From assembly GCF_000006565.2 (NCBI RefSeq), contig NC_031473.1, positions 372,001 through 436,000 of the forward strand: a stretch of 64,000 bases of DNA, read 5' to 3'. The stretch is from Toxoplasma gondii ME49. Taxonomy: Eukaryota > Apicomplexa > Conoidasida > Eucoccidiorida > Sarcocystidae. Made by a program: the position numbers and the translations under genes. The notes under the pieces are model-generated. The model was not told the DNA's origin. It made no database searches and was given only the letters and a program-made list of their open reading frames with translations. Positions 49,933 through 58,994 of this stretch are shown here, in pieces; position 1 is the stretch's first letter, and each line of letters begins with the position of its first letter.

Positions 49933-52455
49933 TGTCGGCGAGTCTGGAAGCAAGGAGAGGAAAAGAAGAATCGCGTTATATGTACAGAAGACGAAGCGTC
50001 TGCAGCAGAGGCCGATGGTGCAGAGTTGGAGAAGCCGCGGGATGGAGAGTCGGAAGAAACACACGGAGACCGGGTGGCTTTCGCGCCTGAGCTGGCAGGC
50101 CGCGGTCTGCTTGTAAACTTTTCTTGAAGACGTGGAGGGGAAAACAATCTGGGCTGTCCCAGCGCGAACAGCGAGCAGATGCCTCAGGAGAAGTGACAGA
50201 GACGAAGCTCTCCTATACGCGGTTGAAACGCAGAGGCAGAGCAGAGGGAAGGCGCAGGAAACCTCGCGCGATGCTGCGCAGACGTGTATACGTACAGCAA
50301 CGCGATAACCTCAAGGTGAATCGAGTACGGAAAGACGAGAGTGTCAGGCTGCAGGAACACCGAGAAGTGACGGCCAACAGAGTCCATTGTTCTTTTGCTA
50401 AGAGCGGCAGGCCAGCCGCTCTTGTTTTGAAGACGGGGGAAAGGTCTCTCTGTTCTTCGAGTCGACACACTGAGAAAATATCACTTGTTCGGCAACGGAT
50501 CAATCACGCAAGCAAAGACCCGCAAGATGTGAAGAACCGAGGAGACTTTCTTTTCCGAGTCGAGCGTCTAGGACGTCCGTTTTCCGGTGTTTCGCACGAA
50601 CCTGCGAAGAAGAGAAAAGCGGAAGGGGAAAAGACTGTGAAGGGCGGCAGAAAGGGAGCGCAGGATTGCGCTCGGAAAAGAGGCGACGCGTCAAAATCGG
50701 CGCGCGAAAGGCTCACACAGGCGGCGTCTGGTGTATGCACACTGATCGGTGGAGGCGAGATTGAGCGTTTTTGGGGCGTTTTCTCGCTTTCGGATATATA
50801 GAGGTCGCGCGAGAACTGGGGAAGAAAAACTCGAGAATTCCACTCGATGGAGAACAACCGCAACGGCGGAGTGGACTAACCTGAAATCCGGGAGCGCCTT
50901 TGCAGACAGCGTTCGCAAATGAGAGTCGCTGAGATAGTGGCAGAGTCTCAGAATCTCGAATCGGTTGAGAGAACGCGCCCATCACGAGCTGGCGACAGAC
51001 CACCGCAGCGAAGCGAAGACTGGAAACGGATCTAGACAGGAACGAGGAAAGGTCACGAAGAATCGGAGAGGAAAAAATCGAGCAGACCCGGACAAAGACG
51101 AAGAGGGAAAGAGAGAAAGAAGGAGCGAGAATGGAGAGAGGAGGAAGAAGAGGAGGGGGGGTGGGCGACTCAGAAGACAGGGTTCGCCGCAGATCTTTTC
51201 TCGGCGGTTCAGCGCCTCAGAACGCGAAGAATATACGCGCAACCGGCGAGTTTTTCTGCCCCTGGAACCGGCAGCGAAGCCGTTAGAGCAGAGCCTGTGA
51301 GAAGCCGGTTACGGAACGAGAAAAAGGGAGAATGGCGGGCGAGGCGGCGGCGCGGGGGGACGGCTAGCCGAAGAAGGCGCGTCCGAGCAGAGAGTCTCTC
51401 GCGAGCGAGTCCCGTCGGCGCGGCCGTGCGGGCGATGGGAGGACATACGCGCGGGAAGGCGAGAGTTTCGTGGTGTCTGAGCTGAAAATCAGATTGGAGC
51501 TGCACAGAGAGACAGAGAAGCAAAGAACGCAGAGAACGCGAGCGTTCGTTGGATGACGTTGGTCTCGTTTGTTTGAGCGGAGGCTCTTCCGCAAAACGCA
51601 GCGAGTCGCGACCAGAAGAAAGGTCCGGAGGTGTATGTACACCCGAGAAATATAGGATCGCGTGTGCAAAAGAGTCTGCGCTCGCGCTCTGTCGGAAGGC
51701 GTTTCTCCTCTGTGATTTTGCGCGCCCTTTGTCTTCGCACGTTGCAAGATCGCGGGAAGGTGACACCGAGTGTCGTCTTTTGGTTTCGACGTGTGTACAG
51801 TTCCGAACAGTTGCAGGGAAAGGTGTATTCTTCGCGACTTTCTCAACGAGCATCTGAGGTCGCTGTTGCATACGCAAACCCTCACTCAGCCCCGCCACAC
51901 AGCTCGCTTTCCGCCTCTCACGCGAGTTTCTCAAGTTTCAAGAAGGGTTTGTGCAGAACGCGAGAGCGACGGGGAAAAAGAGTCGGAGTGGACTGGAAAA
52001 GTGAGACTCGCTCAGGTGTGAAATCCCAAGGGAAGAGAACCGCGGGTGGTGAATGTGACGAAACGCTGGCAGATGAGGAGTGTGAGCGCTGTCTTGTCAG
52101 GAGTCCACGGTTGTCGGAAACAGAGAAAGAATCCAGAACAAAAGTAGACGGAAGCCACTCCGACAGATCAACTCGTGAAATCTGAGATCGACCAAACGTT
52201 TGACAGGACACGCTACACATCGGGTGGCGCGTCGGTCGCCTCTTTGCGTACCCTCTTGTTCCTTCTCCACATTCGCCGAAATGCAATTTCCGCCGTCGCT
52301 GAGAAGAAAACTCCGCGGGAAACTCGAACCCCATATCGCATGCGGCACACCCTCTCCGTCTTAGGGAACTGGATGGAGTGTGGATAGTTTCACGAAAGCC
52401 TGAGAATGCCAAGAAATCCGTTTTCGCTGCCTTTGAGAGTCAGGCGGCTGTTTGG
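49933..52455. other. Upstream region of the ABC transporter gene
   Basis: About 2.5 kb with no supported exon. Open frames on both strands are charged or low-complexity and lack conserved motifs. The start ATG of the ABC gene sits in a GACAATGAG context. A GGTGTATGTACACC palindrome lies at 51630-51643. Promoter and 5' leader are expected here. Confidence 0.45.
51631..51642. promoter_or_regulatory. GTGTAYGTACAC palindrome, copy 1
   Basis: Perfect inverted repeat GTGTATGTACAC flanked by G and C, giving a 14-base site. It lies 1.7 kb upstream of the ABC start codon. The same word recurs three times in 57.3-59.6 kb; a protein-binding role is inferred from recurrence and symmetry only. Confidence 0.4.
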
Positions 52456-52845
52456 TCAGCAGTCCCGAAAGTGGAACAACTGCCTACAGAGTCTCCTGTC
52501 GCTGTCGAGGTACACGAGTGAGGAAAGTAGTCCGTACATTATGCTTAGAACAGTGCCGATCTGGAATGCGTTCGACGGTCTCGCCAAGGCAGATGCCTTG
52601 GGAGGTTTTAGGTGACCCAAGTCTGTTCCTGCAAAAGTGTGCCGCTGGAGACAACGGAACTGATGCTTCGCGTTTAAATCGCAGTTAACATTTCCCTCAA
52701 GTAAAAAGGGCATACGGTGCTCGACAGACGATAACTGGAACTCGAGTCCCTGTGCCACAATGTATCCCAAGAGAGCACCGACAGCAACCTCCTTGAAACG
52801 TGACCAGCAAGAATTCAAAGATGCCATTGCCAACTCCACTCTCAT
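52456..52845 (-). other. Possible exon of an unknown minus-strand gene
   Basis: A 129-codon frame with a hydrophobic stretch near its start (VAVGALLGYIVAQGLEF). A good pyrimidine-rich acceptor on the minus strand (cut near 52892) lies just upstream, although it leads into a different frame. It could be the last exon of the signal-peptide frame at 53499-53332, but I found no phase-consistent junction. Not recognised. Confidence 0.2.
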
Positions 52846-53331
52846 TAAGGATGATGATAGATTGACCTAAGGATTCTGTAAAGGCGAACACTGGGAAAGA
52901 AACAAAGTGATTTTTCTAAGTCTGCATAAACTGCATTTTGTGGTAGGGAGTCGACACGCCAGTCCCGGCGCAAGCAATGACCTCGGCTTCCTCTCCACTA
53001 CTTTTTTGCTCTTGCTGAAAAAGCACGTCAGAGTTGCAATTCTCCCACGACTCCACCGGTCATGGGTTCTAGGCGCCGACGTTCTTGCATCATTTTCTTT
53101 TTCATGGAATATTTACAGTACCGCGTCGTAGGTTCTGAAAACGCGTTTGGTTTCTTGCGGTAAGGATCGCTGCTGTGTCTGAAAAAGGGGTCGCGACACA
53201 TAACTGTACAACGCATTACGAATCAACGAAGACAATATAGTAAGTAGAATCACCTCTGGGAAGTTCCCAGAAACTTCGTGCCGTGCACAGTGTAACGGGA
53301 CTGCACAGCCTCGACGTCTTTTTCCCCTCGT

Positions 53332-53499
53332 TTATCGCTTGCCTCTTTGTGTGGTGAGTTGTGTCGAGTGTCGCTCCGAAGACCGCGATGAGAGAATGAA
53401 CACTTTCGCAGACGCAGGGGGCAAGCAAGACAAATTGAATAGAAACATTAGAGCACCTAGGAGGTTGAATGTGGCTCGACTCTTGAGCATTCCAACGAC
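53332..53499 (-). CDS. Possible small secreted protein or first exon
   Basis: Starting at the second in-frame Met, the product opens with a textbook signal peptide: MLKSR, a hydrophobic run with LLGALMFLFNL, then a small-residue cleavage context PASA before KVF. The remaining frame is only about 25 residues, so this would be either a very short secreted peptide or exon 1 of a larger gene whose other exons I could not place. The signal-like feature is seen directly; expression is unknown. Confidence 0.3.
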   Translation of the reverse strand, partial: VVGMLKSRATFNLLGALMFLFNLSCLPPASAKVFILSSRSSERHSTQLTTQRGKR

Positions 53500-53755
53500 C
53501 GTGGTTACTCCTTCAGCTGTTGACGTCTCTGTGTCCTTGCACACGGGACTCGCGAAGAACCGTGCAACACTGGAAAACGAAGCGGCAGCTGGTCATGCAT
53601 GTGCAAACATGTGCTGCAACTTTAACGACGACCATATGTGGTCTTGAATCAGCAAACAGTGCGGCAGAAGGGCTCTGCGTTGATGCAGGAGAGACGGGCC
53701 GCATTTGGGTGGCATCTGCTCATAAAAGAATTCACGCCTCTCCAGAGATCGTCAA

Positions 53756-54046
53756 ATGAAACGGGAGAGAGCAAGCGTTCCACCAGGGCTTTTCCGTCTC
53801 TGGACAAGTTGTAGTCTTTCTGGTCGACATAGATCGGCGCCCTACCAGCGGAGACCAGGGTTGGCCGCAGCAGTGGTGTCTTTAGCAGCACTTTTTTACT
53901 TGTCCATGTTTCCGTTTTTTCTCCTTTTGGAGAACCTTTGCTCTCCAGCTCTCGCTGCGCCTTCGATTAGCTCTCGTAGTTGTCACTCTTGTCACTCGTC
54001 CGACGGTGCCTCCCTCAGCGATACAGAAGCAACCGCAAACCAATGA
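53756..54046 (+). CDS. Possible small secreted or membrane-anchored protein
   Basis: A 96-codon frame with a basic N-terminal 35 residues, a roughly 24-residue hydrophobic segment (around AAVVSLAALFYLSMFPFFLL) and a cleavage-like SPALA-AP context, followed by a Ser/His/Cys-rich tail. It resembles a recessed signal peptide as seen in some secretory proteins of this group. The minus strand here also has an 80-codon frame (53891-53649) with a plausible globular composition, so orientation is uncertain. Not recognised. Confidence 0.3.
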   Translation: MKRERASVPPGLFRLWTSCSLSGRHRSAPYQRRPGLAAAVVSLAALFYLSMFPFFLLLENLCSPALAAPSISSRSCHSCHSSDGASLSDTEATANQ

Positions 54047-56152
54047 GCGTACGAACTTCGGTTTACGGCTAGGGGTAGTCTCACAGTAACGTTCTTCCGT
54101 CTACGATTCTTCTAGCGGTACCCTTTCAGTTAAAGGTCTTCATAAGTATCTTCGAGCGTTTTACGGTTAGCATAGCTGTGCACTTTTCAAACCACGATGT
54201 GCAGTTGCTCGCCTATTTGACACCACAGCCGTCACGACACAATCACCTGAATGGTGTTTCCTGGCACACTATTCGGCGTCTTTCTGTGCAGTGACGTGCA
54301 TTTTCCACCGATTTATGAAACAGATAAAAAGTGGAGGGCCCCGCGGTTGCCAGCAGCAACCAGACTGAAGTTCTGATGTCTTAGACTTCGAGGTGCTCTA
54401 CAGGACTCTATTTCTCACTGTTGAACCAAACAAAAGAACGGGGTCCCTTCTGATCGAACTCTCCAGGAAACACAGAACAAAGGCGTGACGGACTCAGATT
54501 GAAAACTACTTTACTCTGCGCGCACAGAAGTCTCGCCGAGTATCAGGGCAAGCATAGGCACCCTCACATCCGTCGAAACAGAGCAGAGGACCCGAAACTG
54601 GAACCTCAGCATCCGTACCTCAACAAATGTGGCGCGCATACTCAGAGCCCGTCAACTGGCTGCTTCTTGCGGAACAACCTTGCCGTCTTCATCCTCGTCA
54701 GCCTTGACACGAACACACGACAGGTCCCACGATACTGAGAACAACTCGTTATGAGGGCAGCAACACTTCATTTGATTCCTGTACAGCACGCGGGTCGAAA
54801 AAAAACCACCAAAACGTGGCACCAGTCAACACAAGCGTCCAAACTGGATGCCAGTGGAGGACACGGCTTCCAGAAAAAGCAAACGCAACAACGAGGTCAG
54901 CAATCGAAACCTCCGTTCCGTAGTTACGCACGTCACGCAATGACAGTCGGTCCAGCAGGACAGCCACAAACATATTGCTCTGCTACAACTACGATTGCTA
55001 TTCCTACATCTTTCGCTAGCTAGGTATCTCCACGCTTCGAGACTCTTGGGGGCGACCCCCCCCCCCCCAACAAGGCACCTCAAATGTCTGCCTTCTACCT
55101 CGAATCCCGAAAAACGCGCGCGTCCTCAAAGCTACAGTCGCGCGTAGACTCGCACATTCTCGCGGCTCTCTAGGCGTGTCTTGCTGTGTGTGACTCTGGA
55201 GCTTTCCCCGGCGCAAAGCTGCGTAGATTGGTGTTGCAGTTTGGATGGTTAAGTACATTCCTCACGCTTGCTGACTTGCGCGCAGTGAACTTACAAAAAG
55301 ACACGGGGCTGCGTGTTTCCGTAAAGGATTGCAAACGCTCTACGTTCTCTCGCGTTAGCGGTGCTCTGTTGTCTGTTTCGCAGAAGTGATACTCAGCTGG
55401 CAAAGTGCTTCACGAATACTTCGTCTGCTGCGCCGGAACAGACGACTACGCTCGCGAACGACATCTCCACCGTGAGCCTAACTCGAAAGCGCTTACTTTG
55501 TACAAATCACTTCCCTTTTCTGAAGGACAGACAAAGCATGCGTTTCACGAAAGTGCACAGACCAGGCGACTTCGCGCCAGCAGTGCGAAACGGCCGTGTT
55601 TCGTTCCATTCGGAACAACTGACACTTCGCCGGGCGAAACACGGACACAAAGGTTAAGCCGACATGGCAGTGGCAGTTCGCGACGCCTAAACAGAACCGG
55701 TTACAAGAGGAAAGACGTTTCGCCCGAATCAGGGTGACAAACTGAGAGGAACTCCCGCACGTTCTGCACCACAGCCTCCACAAAAGTGGGACATCTACCT
55801 GTCAACACGGGAAAACACGAAACAACCGCCCCGTTCGTGCCTGCATGCAGCAAGATCACTCTACCGCACTCACTAAGCATTCCGAGAAACGCTGGCGAGT
55901 CTCTACTTTAAAAAGAGAACTCCACACCTTCATCTCTCTTCAGCACACAGCACCAATTTTCCCTGGGCATTGGTTTCACGACTGCACTTCCTCTTCCGCG
56001 AGCATGCACATGCGACTGACGTCGGAGGACCGCCCGCGAGGGCTGACCCGCCAACCCCGTTGCCCCGGATATTCTTTTTCGTCGGGGAAGAAGACACGGA
56101 CGAAAGGGAAACAAATCGATTAAAAAGAAGAAGAATCTGGCGAAAAGGTAAA
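54047..56152. other. Intergenic region
   Basis: About 2.1 kb with no supported gene. Contains a 13-base C run at 55056-55068 and a TGCATGCA-containing word near 55842. Confidence 0.5.
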
Positions 56153-56224
56153 GCCGACGACGGGGCTCGAACCCGCGACCACGAGGTTAAGAGCCTCGCG
56201 CTCTACCGACTGAGCTACATCGGC
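56153..56224 (-). tRNA. tRNA-Lys (anticodon CUU)
   Basis: A 72-base intronless tRNA. Read on the minus strand, the acceptor stem GCCGATG pairs with CGTCGGC (one U-G pair), the D arm is GCTC...GAGC, the anticodon stem CGAGG/CCTCG encloses loop CTCTTAA with anticodon CTT, and the T arm is GCGGG-TTCGAGC-CCCGT. Internal A and B boxes are intact. CCA is not encoded. T-runs suited to Pol III termination follow on the minus strand (complement of 56143-56146 and 56122-56126). Identical to the plus-strand copy at 56767. Confidence 0.97.
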
Positions 56225-56766
56225 AGATACCCACCACACACGCGAGAACTCGGAGAAAGGTTCCAAACAGACTTTCTAACTGCCAAAGAAAGAATCGCAG
56301 AAACACAGGATATCGGGTCTTTTCTCAGTCACAGAGGACATGCGAGCTGCGTGGGGACACAAATGAAAGAACATGCTGATTCATGAGCAAAGCATGTGGA
56401 ACTCCACTGGACTTCACGTCATGCGGGACTTGTCAAACCCCTACTACCTGAAAGCGCCGAATAGCGACTCCGAATAGAACTCGACACTCACAGCACTGGC
56501 ATCACATCTAGAGAGATGCAGCCGCCACAATCATGGTCTTTGTGTCGGTGAACTGCGTACCTGACGTCTGAGGGATGCGGGGACTGTACACCTCCCTGAC
56601 AGCCAGCAAAGGCGTTCGAGATACTAAAGAGTCCAGTTCCAGGTGACGTTTCTGTCCTCTAAGTGCTCGTTAGCAAAGCAACGCTCACAAAAAGAGCACG
56701 TCAGCTCGGAGAAAACATAACACCAGGACAGCTACGAAAATCCAGAGGAGGCACGATGGGACTCTC

Positions 56767-56838
56767 GCCGATGTAGCTCAGTCGGTAGAGCGCGAGGCTC
56801 TTAACCTCGTGGTCGCGGGTTCGAGCCCCGTCGTCGGC
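56767..56838 (+). tRNA. tRNA-Lys (anticodon CUU), second identical copy
   Basis: Sequence identical over all 72 bases to the minus-strand copy at 56153-56224, with the same cloverleaf and CTT anticodon. The two genes are head to head with 542 bp between their 5' ends. A TTTTT run follows at once (56839-56843). Flanking sequences outside the tRNAs do not look alike, so this is not an obvious recent segmental inverted duplication. Confidence 0.97.
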
Positions 56839-56843
56839 TTTTT
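56839..56843 (+). terminator. Pol III T-run terminator of the plus-strand tRNA-Lys
   Basis: Five consecutive T residues start directly after the last base of the mature tRNA, the standard RNA polymerase III stop. Confidence 0.85.
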
Positions 56844-57615
56844 CCGGACGCGTTTTTTGAGAGAAAATGTTTGCATCTTCGTCGGCGATCGCTTTTGCGG
56901 AAGACAGAGATTGCTGCCCTTCACTGAACGACTGCGTTTTCTCTGGGGGACACCGCACACGGTTGCCGGGCTCGGTTCTCCACGGCTTTGCTGGTGGATC
57001 TTCTTAGGAGAAAGAATTCCCCCAGCACGAACAGCAGAGAAATGGTTTTATCCGAGCCACCGAAAAAACCCGTAGATTAGACGGGAGAGCTTCGTTGTAA
57101 AGCCTCCCGACAAATTATTGAAAGGCTCGGCGACAAGTTCTCACAGGGAAGGTCGCTCTGCCTCTTCTTGTTGAGAGCGCGAGACACCAGTCTCTACACG
57201 AAACTGCCACTCTGTGTTGAAAGAGGTTCTACTCTAAACACATGCTGTCTTGCTGGATGCTGTGTCACACACTGCACAAAGAAGCAGGCAAAAAGCTGGC
57301 AGGAAACTTGAAAGCAAAGATACCTAAATCCCCGAACCAGGGGTGTCAGTTGGGGTGTATGTACACCGCATGGAAGTCTTGAGAGAAGCTCTCTACTTTT
57401 TTTTAGTAGCACGAAGGAGCAGCGACAAAGACGGCACCCATCGGACTTCGCTGCATACTCTGACAGTCAGAGAGAGGAAGAAAAGAGGCTTTCCTGCCGC
57501 GTGTCGTTCAGTTGAGAGCCGAACGGGCGGCGATAAGCTGGCCCAGAGAAGACCCTTAGCTGGAACGCGGAAAACAGGCAAGTCCACACGACTATGTGTG
57601 ACAAGGCGTCTAGCT
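56844..57615. other. Intergenic region
   Basis: Nothing coding is supported. It holds the second GTGTAYGTACAC palindrome and the probable 3' flank of the minus-strand gene that ends at 57616. Confidence 0.5.
57355..57366. promoter_or_regulatory. GTGTAYGTACAC palindrome, copy 2
   Basis: GTGTATGTACAC, with flanking G and C making the 14-base site. It lies 250 bp downstream of the stop of the minus-strand gene at 57616. Confidence 0.4.
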
Positions 57616-58620
57616 TCAGTTGTCTCTGACAGGTAGAGAAAGCGTCGCTGTGGTGACTGACGACAGGATGCTCATTAGCGGGAGCACAGTTCTTTTGGAA
57701 TTAAACTCAGTGGATGCGTTGGAGAGAGACCCCGACAGGCAGCTGCCCACAGTTCGCCTCTCGACGCACTCAGAGTCAAAGCCGCAGCACTTGACTGCCA
57801 GCAGCACAGCCTCTGTCTCTTTCAGTCTCAGCATCTCATCCCCTCTGCGAGGAGACGAAGACTCACCGTCGTGCAGCGAGGCACCGGCAGGCGGCACCGA
57901 CGACGCGACGACCCGAACAGCAGCAGGAGAGCCACCCAGAAAGAAAGCCAGGGAAGAGAGAGGAGAGAAGCACAGAGGGAGAAGCAAAGAGGGAGAAACG
58001 GAGAGATACCGGACGTCCGAGGAGCCAGGGGAGAAAAGCGAGAACGGGAGACGCCCCGGAAAGGGAGAGGGCCTCCCCTCCAGAAGCAGAAAGAGTTGCA
58101 GACTGCCGTCGAAGAAGACAGCGGCAGTTCTCACGCTGCCGTTGCCGTCTTCCCTACATGCAGAGATGCCCCCCTGAAACACGGCGGCAGAAAAAGAGTA
58201 GGAGAAAAAGTGAGAAACGCAGAAGCCGCGTTCGACACGCACTTGACAAGACACACGATTCGCACCCCCCTTTCTTCGCTTGCTCGCTTGCGTGAATTTC
58301 TCTGTCCCGCGCGAGCAGAACGCACTTCCTCCTTCCCTTTCGCTGCCTGTAGAGACCGACGAATTTTCTTCTTCCTCTCTCCGCCTGTTTCTCGCGTCCC
58401 CGCCGTTTTCTCGAGCTCGTAGAAGCAGAGAAAAAGAGCAGACGCCGCGCACAGTAGGTCCGCCCCTCTGCAGACGCACGCAGCTTTCTTTTTCTGGGAA
58501 CGCTGCGGACGCCTTTAGTGAGAACGCGCTGCTTTCTCCGCATTTCTTTCTCGAACGAGACTTTTCTCTCGGGAAATCGCCACACTCGCCGGGTGTGCCC
58601 GCCAGAGAAGACTTGCGCCA
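57616..58620 (-). CDS. Probable 3' exons of an unknown minus-strand gene
   Basis: A minus-strand frame of 335 codons is open from a TTTTAG acceptor at 58621 to a TGA stop at 57616-57618. Inside it, donor CAA/GTGCGT at 58242 and a strongly pyrimidine-rich acceptor ending TTTCAG at 58174 define an optional 69-base intron that keeps phase, giving exons 58620-58243 and 58173-57616. Conserved-looking stretches include RTAAVFFDGSLQLFLLL and, near the end, EAVLLAVKCCGFDSECVERR; the middle is Pro/Ser/Leu rich. No family recognised. The 5' exons were not resolved, because no in-frame ATG exists before the last third. A plus-strand frame (57620-58177) overlaps it completely but lacks a start codon and splice support. 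Confidence 0.4.
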   Translation of the reverse strand, partial: WRKSSLAGTPGECGDFPREKSRSRKKCGESSAFSLKASAAFPEKESCVRLQRGGPTVRGVCSFSLLLRARENGGDARNRRREEEENSSVSTGSEREGGSAFCSRGTEKFTQASKRRKGGANRVSCQVRVERGFCVSHFFSYSFSAAVFQGGISACREDGNGSVRTAAVFFDGSLQLFLLLEGRPSPFPGRLPFSLFSPGSSDVRYLSVSPSLLLPLCFSPLSSLAFFLGGSPAAVRVVASSVPPAGASLHDGESSSPRRGDEMLRLKETEAVLLAVKCCGFDSECVERRTVGSCLSGSLSNASTEFNSKRTVLPLMSILSSVTTATLSLPVRDN

Positions 58621-58800
58621 CTAAAAGAAGGGAGACACTGCGGTGAAGAAGAGTGAAGAAGAACAGCGTTGCGTCGCCGCGCGCGCTCGTCGCTTTTCTC
58701 CTTGGAACTTCTTCATTTGCCGAGGAAGCTGCGCTCCCCGTCTCCACTCTCCTCCACACTTCCGCTGCGTCGATGTCTCCTCCCGCGTCTGCGGCCTCGG

Positions 58801-58812
58801 GTGTACGTACAC
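58801..58812. promoter_or_regulatory. GTGTAYGTACAC palindrome, copy 3
   Basis: GTGTACGTACAC, flanked by G and C, a perfect 14-base palindrome. It lies 183 bp upstream of the coiled-coil gene start and, on the other strand, upstream of the minus-strand exons, in the likely shared promoter region. Confidence 0.45.
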
Positions 58813-58994
58813 CGGACGCCGAGCCGTCCTGACGACTCTGCAAGGAGGACGTCAGCGCGAGTCTGCGCGGCGCGCGCCCGCCGCAACTGCTCAGGTTCCT
58901 CTCGCCTTCCGTCCCTCGTCTTCGTCGCGCAGCTCTGCCTGCCTCTCCTGCTTCTCCTGCCTCTCTTTCTCTCTCTGCATGCTGCGACTTCAAA

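Noticed and set aside
57620..58177. 185-codon plus-strand ORF
   Set aside because: It lacks an ATG at its head. The minus strand has a strong polypyrimidine tract and acceptor at 58174 and a longer open frame.
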